A stretch of DNA of 7,545 nucleotides from contig DRZW01000125.1 of the NCBI GenBank assembly GCA_011380105.1, forward strand, positions 1-7,545, read 5' to 3'. Both the position numbers and the translations under genes were made by a program. Below, piece after piece: positions 1-6,751 of the stretch. The stretch's first letter is position 1; each line of letters starts with the position of its first letter. Source of the stretch: Halothiobacillaceae bacterium. GTDB taxonomy: Bacteria; Pseudomonadota; Gammaproteobacteria; Halothiobacillales; Halothiobacillaceae. The notes beneath the pieces were generated by a model that worked only from the letters and a program-made list of their open reading frames with translations, was not told the DNA's origin and did no database searches.

Positions 1-1349
1 ACACTAATACCGTCTCGCCAGTTACCCATCAGGTGTAAGCCTGTATGTTTCTTACTGTATTCGTCAATCGCGGCAATGCGCTCTAAATGCCCGATTTCAT
101 ATTGTGGGATTGCATGTGACCAGCGAGCAATGCGCTTGAAAACGGGTGGCTGGCTAATCTTCAGAATTTCGCTGAGCTCGCTGTTTACGGTTTCGATTAG
201 CTCGGCATCCGTTTGCTCGCTGATGCCGGGGTTTTTACGTCCGCCAATAAAACAGGTAAACAGTGCCCGGTTCTCGGGAGCCCGGTCGGGGAACAGGGTC
301 GAGGAGAACAACGCGCCTAAGGTCTGGCGTTTTTCCTTGCCCGGAATTAACACACCAAAACCATCGAGCGGATGTTTGACGGCTTTGCGTTCATAGCCCA
401 GCACCACTGCCGCAATGGGTGGGTAGACAATGGCATCTAGCGCCGATTGAATGCTTGCATCAAAACGGGCGAGCATCTGGGCGGTGCGATGTGCCGGTGT
501 GGTCAGCACTAGCTGATCGGCGCAAAACTCATTGCCGTGTTGGTCGGTAGCAAGCCAAAGCCCAGATTTTTTGCCAATGTTTTCAATAGTCGTCGCCAAG
601 AAGATACGCGCATTGGGGTATTGTGCTAGTTCATCGGCCATCGCTTGGGTGAGTGTTTCAATACCATCAGGGAAGCTCACCAGCTTGCCGCGCCAGTTAT
701 CAGGCAGGCCATCGTCACCTTCTTGAGCGCGTTTTTTTCTGTTCTTGCGCAATTGTGCCATGCCGCCGCGCAGCAACGAGCCGTACTCCTGCTCTAAGTT
801 GTGTATGCGTGCCATGGCGGCTTTAGCGGATAAACGCTGCGGGTCGCCGGCATAAACCCCGGAAACAAATGGGTCGACAAAATAATCGAGAATATTTTTA
901 CCCAGCCTGCGCTCAATAAACTCCGCCAGTGTTTCTTCATGCCGCGCCGGTCTGCGAAACGGCTCACAGAACAGCTTGCACCAATCCTTGCCGTTGATCA
1001 GTGGGTTTTTCAAGGCTGATTTCAGTCCATCTGGCAGAGCGATGAGTTCGCCGCCTTTGACGACATAACGTTTTTTGCTGGCCTCGGGGGTAAAGATGAC
1101 CTGATCAGCCAGCCCGAGTGAGTCAATTAACCGATACAGAGGTAGTTTAGCTAACAGGGTGTTCGGGCCGATCTCCATTTGCCAGCCGTCTTCTTTGACC
1201 GAGTGGATATTTCCGCCCAATCGTGCTTCGGCCTCCACCAGGGTGACGGCGGCTCCTTTGCGGGCAAGCTCCAGCGCTAATGAGAGTCCGGTGATGCCGC
1301 CACCGATTACCAGAAAAGGGCTTTGGTGGGTGTGGTATTGCTGATTCAT
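1..1349 (-). CDS. hemG: Protoporphyrinogen oxidase, HemY type (3' end cut by window edge)
   Basis: This FAD enzyme oxidises protoporphyrinogen IX to protoporphyrin IX, the penultimate step of heme synthesis, usually at the inner membrane. The 449 complete codons visible begin with an ADP-binding fold (VIGGGITGLSLALELARKG, residues 14-32, followed by VEA at 38-40). A central DPFVSGVYAGDPQRLS stretch (159-174) is characteristic of the HemY/PPOX family, and GNWRDGIS near the end matches the C-terminal FAD-binding GNxxxGxS motif. Family members are about 460-480 residues long, so roughly 15-20 residues lie beyond base 1. The ATG at 1349 is chosen because it places the dinucleotide fold at the expected distance; its Shine-Dalgarno is weak. 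It is transcribed divergently from the NDUFA9-like gene. The family includes bacterial coproporphyrinogen oxidases, but those belong to Gram-positive-type pathways, so PPOX is preferred. The fold and family are confident; the exact substrate is inferred. Confidence 0.9.
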   Translation of the reverse strand, partial: MNQQYHTHQSPFLVIGGGITGLSLALELARKGAAVTLVEAEARLGGNIHSVKEDGWQMEIGPNTLLAKLPLYRLIDSLGLADQVIFTPEASKKRYVVKGGELIALPDGLKSALKNPLINGKDWCKLFCEPFRRPARHEETLAEFIERRLGKNILDYFVDPFVSGVYAGDPQRLSAKAAMARIHNLEQEYGSLLRGGMAQLRKNRKKRAQEGDDGLPDNWRGKLVSFPDGIETLTQAMADELAQYPNARIFLATTIENIGKKSGLWLATDQHGNEFCADQLVLTTPAHRTAQMLARFDASIQSALDAIVYPPIAAVVLGYERKAVKHPLDGFGVLIPGKEKRQTLGALFSSTLFPDRAPENRALFTCFIGGRKNPGISEQTDAELIETVNSELSEILKISQPPVFKRIARWSHAIPQYEIGHLERIAAIDEYSKKHTGLHLMGNWRDGIS

Positions 1350-1482
1350 ATCTGATCCGATCACGATTGACGTTGTGCGATAGTAACTGCGTTTGAATAG
1401 TTAATTTTAACCAAATAAGGCACTAGAATAGCAATGATTAGGTTAATTTCAGTGCCTTTGCATTTTCTATTAGGAGAGGGTA
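1350..1482. promoter_or_regulatory. Divergent intergenic region with a possible promoter for the NDUFA9-like gene
   Basis: This 133-bp gap separates two divergent genes and should hold promoters for both. For the plus strand the best candidate is a -10 box TAGAAT (1424-1429) with TTAATT (1401-1406) 17 bp upstream as a poor -35. The plus-strand gene has a good ribosome site, AGGAG at 1472-1476, 6 nt before the ATG at 1483. No convincing minus-strand promoter was found. The octamer GTTAATTT occurs at 1400-1407 and 1442-1449. A small odd palindrome, TGATCCGATCA (1353-1363), sits just upstream of the hemG start. The promoter call is by eye only. Confidence 0.35.
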
Positions 1483-2454
1483 ATGAGCAAACCCGAGTCA
1501 GAACAGGCTATCGGTGGCATGGAGCTCGGTTCGAACGGTCGTATAGTTGTTTTTGGTGGCACCGGTTTTGTCGGCCGACATTTGGTTCGGGCGCTTAGCA
1601 AAGCAAATTATCAGGTAATAATACCCAGCCGCCATGTCCAGCGGCACCGTGATATGCAGCTTTGGCCGCGGGTAGATTTGTTTGATACCAACCCTCCGGC
1701 GAATTCAGATATAGCCACCCAACGTAATGTGATTCCACAGCATGAATTAATGCTTGGTGCCGCAGCGGTGATCAATCTGGTGGGTATCCTCAATGAAAAA
1801 AAACACAATGGTGAGGGGTTTGAAAAAGCCCATGTCACCTTTACTCAAACGGTACTGAAAAATGCACACCGTGCGGGTGTATCTCGTTATTTGCACATGA
1901 GTGCTCTGGGAGCCAGCGCTGAGCAAGGGGCAAGCTTCTACCAGAAAACCAAGGGGCGGGCGGAGGATTACGCCCATCAGTTTGGTGTTGAGCACGATAT
2001 TGCCGTGACCAGCTTTCGGCCTTCGGTGATCTTCGGGCCGGGTGATAATTTCTTTAACCAATTCGCGCGCCTGGCTGCCATTACCCCCGGCGTGTTTCCG
2101 CTGGCCTGCCCGCAGGCACGGATGGCACCGGTGTATGTGGGTGATGTCGTCAATGCATTTGTCCACGCTTTGAAAAACCCAGCGGATACCCGTGGCGAAC
2201 GGCTGGATTTATGCGGCCCGGAGGAGTTTACCTTGAAAGAGCTGGTACAAATGGCAGCACGCAGCAGCGGCCATCCTCGCTGGATATTGGGTCTGCCCAA
2301 CTCGGTATCCAAGCTTCAAGCGCGTATCTTCGAGTGGTTGCCGGGAAAACCGTTTACCCGCGATAACTATTATCACTGCAAACGCCAAATGTCTGCGCCG
2401 ATGGCGTCGAAAGACAACCCACCCGGGTTGCTGATGTGCTCTCTGACTACTTAG
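1483..2454 (+). CDS. NDUFA9-like NAD(P)-binding protein (atypical SDR), frameshifted near its C-terminus
   Basis: This is a Rossmann-fold protein of the extended/atypical SDR group annotated as Complex I NDUFA9 subunit family or NAD-dependent epimerase/dehydratase; its bacterial function is not well defined. The nucleotide-binding motif GGTGFVG is at residues 25-31, a serine lies in LHMSALGAS (137-145), and a Y-x3-K pair sits at Tyr153/Lys157 in SFYQKTKGRAED. FRPSVIFGPGDNFFNQF (178-194) and LPGKPFTRDNY (286-296) are conserved family blocks. The ATG at 1483 follows AGGAG by 6 nt. After Tyr296 the read frame turns into an unlikely tail (YHCKRQMSAP...) ending at 2454. Shifting by one base at 2370 gives LSLQTPNVCADG... 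ending DYLGQH and a TAA at 2463-2465, which resembles the normal family ending. One T seems to be missing, and the restored protein would be about 327 residues. This may be a real mutation or a sequencing error. The 323-residue product could still fold, since only the last 27 residues change. Confidence 0.88.
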   Translation: MSKPESEQAIGGMELGSNGRIVVFGGTGFVGRHLVRALSKANYQVIIPSRHVQRHRDMQLWPRVDLFDTNPPANSDIATQRNVIPQHELMLGAAAVINLVGILNEKKHNGEGFEKAHVTFTQTVLKNAHRAGVSRYLHMSALGASAEQGASFYQKTKGRAEDYAHQFGVEHDIAVTSFRPSVIFGPGDNFFNQFARLAAITPGVFPLACPQARMAPVYVGDVVNAFVHALKNPADTRGERLDLCGPEEFTLKELVQMAARSSGHPRWILGLPNSVSKLQARIFEWLPGKPFTRDNYYHCKRQMSAPMASKDNPPGLLMCSLTT

Positions 2455-2474
2455 GCCAACATTAAGCCTTCTCC

Positions 2475-2492
2475 GCCCGCTGGGCAGCTTTT
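2475..2492 (+). terminator. Possible weak rho-independent terminator in the convergent gap
   Basis: GCCC (2475-2478) and GGGC (2482-2485) form a short GC-only stem around a 3-base loop, followed by AGC and a run of four T (2489-2492). It lies 10 bases after the stop of the frame-corrected NDUFA9-like gene and before the end of the oppositely oriented decarboxylase gene. The stem is short and the T-run brief, so this is tentative. In the minus direction there is no T-run. Confidence 0.3.
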
Positions 2493-2505
2493 GTCTATTT
2501 ACTGG

Positions 2506-3732
2506 CTAAATCAGCCGTTCCTGTAACGCCGGGCGCGATAAAAAGCCGCTCGGCGAGGCGCTGGCCCCGTAAGCGCCGGATTGCAATACGGCAATGTGCA
2601 TGCCCGGTTCTACGTTGGCGGGCATGGGCTGGTTCTGACCCAGCACATCCAATGGAGTGCACAAAGGGCCGTGAATTTGTACTGCGGTATCGTGTGGCTG
2701 ATCCAAAAGTTCAGGCACCACCAGCGGCCAGTTGCGGCGAATGACCCCGCCAAGATTCCCCGAAAGTGCTAGATGCTGATGCATGCCGCCGTCGCAGAGG
2801 AGAAACGTCTCCCCCCGGGAAAACTTAATATCCACAATCCGGGTGAAATAAACCCCGGCTGGTGCGACCAAAAACCGACCGGATTCCAACGCTAGGTATG
2901 GATTGCCTAATTGTTGTTGGCATATCGCCATTTCTCGCAAAGCGGGTTTGAGATCGTTTAAATCCAACGGTGTATCAGGTTCGTGATAAGCCACCCCCAG
3001 ACCGGCTCCCAACACAATCTGCTCCGGTGAAAAGCCTGTCTCGGCTTGCCAATCAGCGATCAGGTTTAGCGAGGCTAGCCACATCTGCCCGATCAGCTCC
3101 GGGTTGAGTTGCTGCGAGCCGGCAAACAAATGAAAGCCGACTAATTGGATATGCGCGTCGGCCTGCCATTGTGCGATTAACTCTGGAATTTGTTCACTGT
3201 CGATACCAAATGGCTTCGGGCCGCCGCCCATCTGCATACCCGCGCCCTTGAAAGCAAACGGCGGATTGATTCTTAAAGCCACCTTGGCATTGGTTTGTTG
3301 TGTTTTGGCCAGATCAGCAATCCGGTTAAGCTCAGATGCCGATTCGCAGTTGATTATGATCCGATGCTTGACCGCAAAGGCCAGCTCGTCGGTGGACTTG
3401 GCCGGTCCGGCCAGAGAGATATGGGCGTTGCGACCGCCAGACGCATTGATTGCCAACTGCATCTCTGCCAGCGAGGCGCAATCAAACCCATCTACCTGTG
3501 GTGCCATATGGGCTAATAGTGATGGGTTCGGGTTGGCTTTGATGGCATAGTGCAACGCGATCTGTTTGGGCAGCACGCCGCGTAAGGCCTGAATTTGGTG
3601 ATCAATAACCGCAGCGTGATAGCAATAGGTGGGGGTGGTATCATGCCTGCTGATGTCCAGCCCCTTTTTGCGCCATAAATACGCGGCTGTTGCGCCTAAG
3701 TGTTGTTGGGCAATCTGGTATCCGCTGGCCAT
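2506..3732 (-). CDS. Fold-type III PLP-dependent decarboxylase, exosortase A system-associated type
   Basis: This 408-residue protein belongs to the ornithine/diaminopimelate decarboxylase group (alanine racemase-like barrel plus C-terminal beta domain). The PLP lysine is Lys65 in HYAIKANPNP (61-70). DGFDCASLAE (81-90) follows, then GFHLFAGSQ (199-207), the phosphate-binding GAGLGV (242-247), ESGR (283-286) where many relatives have EPGR, the C-terminal cysteine motif GPLCTPLD (355-362; Cys358) and SGAYGASASPSGF (385-397). The stretch KGAGMQMGGGPKPFGID (162-178) is what I recall as typical of decarboxylases found in exosortase A/PEP-CTERM loci. It should remove CO2 from an amino acid; a relative, BtrK, acts on an ACP-bound glutamate, so a tethered substrate is plausible but inferred. 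The ATG is 3 nt after the ligase stop, with no clear Shine-Dalgarno, which suggests translational coupling. Length is normal for the family and no key residue is obviously lost. The substrate is unknown. Confidence 0.9.
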   Translation of the reverse strand: MASGYQIAQQHLGATAAYLWRKKGLDISRHDTTPTYCYHAAVIDHQIQALRGVLPKQIALHYAIKANPNPSLLAHMAPQVDGFDCASLAEMQLAINASGGRNAHISLAGPAKSTDELAFAVKHRIIINCESASELNRIADLAKTQQTNAKVALRINPPFAFKGAGMQMGGGPKPFGIDSEQIPELIAQWQADAHIQLVGFHLFAGSQQLNPELIGQMWLASLNLIADWQAETGFSPEQIVLGAGLGVAYHEPDTPLDLNDLKPALREMAICQQQLGNPYLALESGRFLVAPAGVYFTRIVDIKFSRGETFLLCDGGMHQHLALSGNLGGVIRRNWPLVVPELLDQPHDTAVQIHGPLCTPLDVLGQNQPMPANVEPGMHIAVLQSGAYGASASPSGFLSRPALQERLI

Positions 3733-3735
3733 AAG

Positions 3736-5268
3736 TTAGTTGCTGTCCGGTTGACGTAATTTTTGGCGATCAAACTTGTTGTTAGCCGAGCGGGGTAGTT
3801 GCTCATGGGCGACGATGCGCGCAGGCTGCTGGAAGGGGGCGAGCTGTTCGCGCAGGTAGTGACGTAACTTGTTAATATCATCAATAATTGGTGCGATGTG
3901 CAGCACTAGCTGCTCGCCACCTTCAATGGGTTGGCTGACGGCAGCAGCTTCAGTAACCTGATCAAATCCAACCGCGGCCTGTTCAATCTCCTCTGGGCTA
4001 ACCCGCACCCCGCCGATCTTGAGCTGTTCATCAATCCGGCCATGAATATAAATTCGTCCCTGGGTATCGAAATGACCCAGATCCCCGGTGCAGACCACCG
4101 TTTGCTCATCGCCGCCCGGCCAGTTTTTAGGTGCGCGGATAAAGCGTTCTCGGGTTGCCTTAGGATCATTGACATAACCCATTGAAACCAATGGCCCACC
4201 TTGAATGATCTGCCCGACTTCTCCGGCTTGTAGCAACACCCCGTGTTCGTCAATAACCCCCAATGTAGTGCCCGGCAGAGGATAGCCGGCCGACTCGGGG
4301 TGTTCATCGACTTCATCGGGGGGTAAATAGCTGGCGCGAAAGGCCTCAGTCAGGCCATACATTAAGTATAAATCGACATCTGGGCGTCCTGCGCGTAGGG
4401 CGCGTACCGTTTTTACCGGCAAATGCCCACCCGAGTGGCAAACCAGTCGCAGCGATTCGGCCTCGGGCAGCCAGCGTTGCAATGCCAGTGGTACCAACAG
4501 CCCCGGAGTGGCCGCCAGCACGGTGGCGCGTTTTTCCAGCAAGGGGCGTTTAAGATCGGCTGGTAGCAGATAATCATCAAAATAAATCTGCGCGCCGTTG
4601 TAGAGTGCCGTGGTGAGCTGCGAAAAACCATAGTCAAACGCCAGTGGCAGAATGCCGGCGATGATATCTTGATCGGTTAAGCCCAGATAGGCGCTGACCT
4701 GCTCGATGCCTACCAAGAGGTTATCAGTGCTCACACAAACCCCTTTAGGCCCGCCCGTGCTGCCGGAGGTGAAGAAAATAATCGCCTCTTTAAGCTCTGG
4801 GTCGTGACACACCGGCTGGTTGTTCCCCGGTGCGGTCGATAGCATCCCCAACGCGCTGAGCTTATCGCCATTAGGAGTGCACAGAAAAAATTCAGCAGAT
4901 GGGGTGTTTTCGGTCGCCTGAAAATGGGGTAGATGGGCGCTATCGAGCAGCAACCAACTCGCATCAATCGTGTGTGCAAGCCGTCTGACCTGATGCGGTT
5001 TTAACGCCGGATGCGCGGGCGCGGGAACCGCACCAAATGAAATCAACGCTAATAACCATACTGCCGTGCTACTGCTCTTCTGCGCCCAGACTAAAACCCG
5101 CTGGCCGGGTTCAACACCCAGCTCAGCTAGTTGTTGGCGGTGATCGGCCAGCCGCTGTAACAGCTCTGCATAGCTAATTCTGTGCTGTCGGTCTTCAATA
5201 GCGATTTTTTCAGGTTGCTTGAAGGCCTGTTCTGAAAGGCGGTCGAAAAATGGCTGGCGCATGGGCAA
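3736..5268 (-). CDS. AMP-forming acyl-CoA ligase / adenylation enzyme, exosortase A system-associated type
   Basis: This 510-residue member of the ANL superfamily should activate a carboxylic or amino acid with ATP to an acyl-adenylate and pass it to CoA or a carrier-protein thiol. Core motifs are complete: FTSGSTGGPKG (166-176, phosphate loop), YGLTE (304-308), TGDLG (394-398), GRIDEQLKIGGVRVSPEEIE (410-429, hinge and A8) and the C-terminal catalytic Lys498 in RSANNKFDR. Length is as expected for the family. The first codon is chosen as TTG at 5268 because AAGGA (5276-5280, minus strand) stands 7 nt before it; the ATG two codons later, at 5262, would be 13 nt away. It is the first gene of an operon with the PLP decarboxylase, whose ATG follows its stop by 3 nt. 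A promoter and a likely operator lie directly upstream. No carrier protein, hydrolase or exosortase gene accompanies it here, so the acceptor and substrate remain unknown. Confidence 0.9.
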   Translation of the reverse strand: MPMRQPFFDRLSEQAFKQPEKIAIEDRQHRISYAELLQRLADHRQQLAELGVEPGQRVLVWAQKSSSTAVWLLALISFGAVPAPAHPALKPHQVRRLAHTIDASWLLLDSAHLPHFQATENTPSAEFFLCTPNGDKLSALGMLSTAPGNNQPVCHDPELKEAIIFFTSGSTGGPKGVCVSTDNLLVGIEQVSAYLGLTDQDIIAGILPLAFDYGFSQLTTALYNGAQIYFDDYLLPADLKRPLLEKRATVLAATPGLLVPLALQRWLPEAESLRLVCHSGGHLPVKTVRALRAGRPDVDLYLMYGLTEAFRASYLPPDEVDEHPESAGYPLPGTTLGVIDEHGVLLQAGEVGQIIQGGPLVSMGYVNDPKATRERFIRAPKNWPGGDEQTVVCTGDLGHFDTQGRIYIHGRIDEQLKIGGVRVSPEEIEQAAVGFDQVTEAAAVSQPIEGGEQLVLHIAPIIDDINKLRHYLREQLAPFQQPARIVAHEQLPRSANNKFDRQKLRQPDSN

Positions 5269-5275
5269 ATTGGTT

Positions 5276-5280
5276 TCCTT
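5276..5280 (-). promoter_or_regulatory. Ribosome binding site that favours the TTG start of the ligase
   Basis: Read on the minus strand this is AAGGA, followed by 7 bases and then TTG (5268-5266). The nearest ATG (5262-5260) would be 13 bases away, too far for usual initiation. This spacing decides for the TTG, though the two proteins differ by only two residues. Confidence 0.55.
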
Positions 5281-5295
5281 GCAGGCAGATCACAG

Positions 5296-5312
5296 TAATG
5301 AAACGTTCATTA
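5296..5312. promoter_or_regulatory. Candidate repressor operator, 17-bp inverted repeat
   Basis: TAATGAA (5296-5302) and TTCATTA (5306-5312) are perfect inverted arms around a 3-bp ACG centre. The repeat starts at the last base of the minus-strand -10 box and covers the expected start of transcription, the classical place for a repressor. The size and form fit operators of TetR-type regulators, but the cognate regulator is not in the window and its identity is a guess. Confidence 0.5.
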
Positions 5313-5320
5313 TCATAGCA
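5312..5320 (-). promoter_or_regulatory. Extended -10 promoter for the ligase-decarboxylase operon
   Basis: On the minus strand the bases read TGCTATGAT: the TG-n extension at 5320-5318 and a -10 box TATGAT (5317-5312), five of six matching the sigma-70 consensus. No good -35 is present at 16-18 bp, consistent with an extended -10 promoter. Transcription would start near 5305, giving a leader of about 37 nt to the TTG. Confidence 0.5.
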
Positions 5321-5566
5321 GGCAAGCGGTGTTTGTATCACAAGCTTAAAGTCATATGTCACCGCTTTGGCGAAGGTTTTAGGCCCATGGCCGTTGTTTG
5401 AGTTATTCGATTTTTCACCGCTGTTAGCGTATTTTTTGGGTTAAATCCTACTATGCTCACGGCGGTAGGCTGTTGCACTTATGAGGATCTAACGCTATGC
5501 AGCCGGATCAGTTATCATGCCGTGGTTAATTTCCTCAACCGATGAATCTGACCTGCGGGGTTTTGT
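5321..5566. other. Remainder of the intergenic region upstream of aroC
   Basis: With the operator and promoter at 5296-5320, this completes a gap of just under 300 bp between the operon and aroC. No gene-length reading frame with family-like sequence is present. It should contain the aroC promoter, but only weak boxes are seen (TACTAT at 5449-5454 with TTAGCG at 5424-5429, a 19-bp spacing). A 10-codon frame at 5497-5529, ATG to TAA, is preceded by GAGGA at 5483-5487; it lacks aromatic codons and is not supported as a leader peptide. prmB, which I recall near aroC in several gammaproteobacteria, is not here. Confidence 0.4.
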
Positions 5567-6661
5567 ATGGCCGGCAACAGCTTTGGCACACTGTTTCGTA
5601 TCACCACCTTTGGCGAATCGCATGGACAGGCGCTTGGTGCGATTGTTGACGGCTGCCCGCCGGGGTTGGCGCTTAGTGAGGCTGATCTGCAAAAAGATTT
5701 AGATCGCCGCCGCCCCGGTACTTCGCGGCATACCACTCAGCGCCGTGAGCCGGATCAGGTGCGGATTTTATCGGGCGTATACGAGGGCTATACCACCGGC
5801 ACTCCGATTGGTCTTTTGATTGAAAACCAAGATCAGCGCTCCAAGGACTATGGCAAGATTGCTGATCAATTCCGCCCCGGTCATGCCGATTACACCTACA
5901 AAATGAAATACGGACTGCGCGATCACCGTGGTGGTGGCCGTTCCTCGGCTCGTGAAACCGCGATGCGTGTCGCTGCCGGGGCGATTGCCAAGAAATGGCT
6001 TTCGGAAACCTACGGTGTTGTTGTCCGTGGTTATTTATCCCAGCTCGGCCCGATTGTGCTTGATACCAGCGAATTTGATTGGGCAGAAGTCAACAACAAC
6101 CCCTTCTTTTGGCCCAATGCCGCGCAGTTACCCCAATTAGAAACCTATATGGATGATCTGCGCCGCAGTGGGGATTCAGTGGGGGCTAAGGTGACTGTAA
6201 CGGCCAGTCACTGTCCGCCAGGCTGGGGCGAGCCGGTGTTTGATCGTCTCGATGCCGAAATTGCCCATGCGCTAATGGGGATTAATGCGGTCAAAGGAGT
6301 GGAGATCGGCGATGGTTTTGATTGTGTGACCGCGCGCGGCACAGAGTTTCGTGATGAAATCACCCCGCAGGGGTTTTTGAGCAATCATGCCGGTGGTGTG
6401 CTTGGCGGGATTTCCACCGGGCAGGATATCATCGCCCATCTGGCCTTAAAGCCCACCTCCAGCATCCGTCTGCCGGGTAAAAGTATCGATGTAACAGGCC
6501 AGCCCTGCGAGGTCATCACCACCGGCCGGCATGACCCCTGCGTGGGTATTCGCGCAACCCCGATTGCTGAAGCCATGCTGGCATTAACACTCATGGATCA
6601 TGCCCTGCGTCATCGTGGCCAGAATAAAGAGGTAAACCCGGAAACACCGCGAGTGCCTTAA
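5567..6661 (+). CDS. aroC: Chorismate synthase
   Basis: The enzyme converts 5-enolpyruvylshikimate-3-phosphate to chorismate in the cytosol, the last common step of aromatic amino acid, folate and quinone synthesis, using reduced FMN. All three family signatures are present: [18 protein letters not shown] (16-33), [17 protein letters not shown] (118-134) and [20 protein letters not shown] (321-340). [19 protein letters not shown] (46-64) and [10 protein letters not shown] (102-111) add conserved phosphate-binding and catalytic-histidine regions. The 364-residue length agrees with about 361 in E. coli, whose sequence I recall as closely similar throughout. The ATG at 5567 gives the invariant [11 protein letters not shown] N-terminus; the ribosome site is only a GGGG at 5557-5560. 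The MFS transporter gene follows on the same strand after 90 nt. The enzyme appears intact and functional. Confidence 0.98.
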   Translation: MAGNSFGTLFRITTFGESHGQALGAIVDGCPPGLALSEADLQKDLDRRRPGTSRHTTQRREPDQVRILSGVYEGYTTGTPIGLLIENQDQRSKDYGKIADQFRPGHADYTYKMKYGLRDHRGGGRSSARETAMRVAAGAIAKKWLSETYGVVVRGYLSQLGPIVLDTSEFDWAEVNNNPFFWPNAAQLPQLETYMDDLRRSGDSVGAKVTVTASHCPPGWGEPVFDRLDAEIAHALMGINAVKGVEIGDGFDCVTARGTEFRDEITPQGFLSNHAGGVLGGISTGQDIIAHLALKPTSSIRLPGKSIDVTGQPCEVITTGRHDPCVGIRATPIAEAMLALTLMDHALRHRGQNKEVNPETPRVP

Positions 6662-6684
6662 AGCTACTGCGGCTTTGTCATCCT

Positions 6685-6719
6685 GGTGGGTTGGCACTAA
6701 TTAACCCAGCCTGTTGTTT
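6685..6719 (+). terminator. Possible terminator or attenuating hairpin between aroC and the MFS gene
   Basis: TGGGTT (6687-6692) pairs with AACCCA (6703-6708) across a 10-base loop, and GG (6685-6686) can pair with CC (6710-6711) if one G is bulged. A T-rich but interrupted tail, TGTTGTTT, follows at 6712-6719. It may end aroC transcription partly. The stem is AT-containing and the tail imperfect, so strength is doubtful. Confidence 0.35.
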
Positions 6720-6751
6720 ACCCATCCCCACAACCCTAACCCGGCGGTCTG

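Noticed and set aside
76..396. A 106-codon plus-strand frame at the left end.
   Set aside because: It is antisense to the HemY-type oxidase, which reads continuously on the minus strand through this stretch with family motifs.
1353..1363. TGATCCGATCA palindrome just upstream of hemG, considered as an operator.
   Set aside because: Arms of only 5 bp containing GATC are expected often by chance and no second copy was seen nearby.
1747..2166. A 139-codon open frame on the minus strand inside the NDUFA9-like gene.
   Set aside because: It lies fully antisense to a gene with clear family motifs, and its translation has no recognisable domain or good ribosome site.
3248..3550. A 100-codon plus-strand frame opposite the decarboxylase gene.
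   Set aside because: It is antisense to a well-supported PLP enzyme and its composition is that of a shadow frame.
3906..4316. A 136-codon open frame on the minus strand inside the ligase gene.
   Set aside because: It is a frame-shifted reading of the ligase coding sequence, without family character.
5219..5401. A 60-codon plus-strand frame spanning the ligase start and promoter.
   Set aside because: It overlaps the start of the ligase on the opposite strand and the operator region, and has no recognisable features.
5497..5529. A 10-codon frame (MQPDQLSCRG) with a GAGGA upstream, as an aroC leader peptide.
   Set aside because: It contains no Phe, Tyr or Trp codons and no attenuator-like alternative hairpins were seen, so amino acid-sensing attenuation is unsupported.
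6657..6676. A small AAAGC/GCTTT hairpin directly after the aroC stop, considered as a terminator.
   Set aside because: Only 5 bp of stem with a 7-base loop and no T-run; the hairpin at 6685-6719 is a better candidate.
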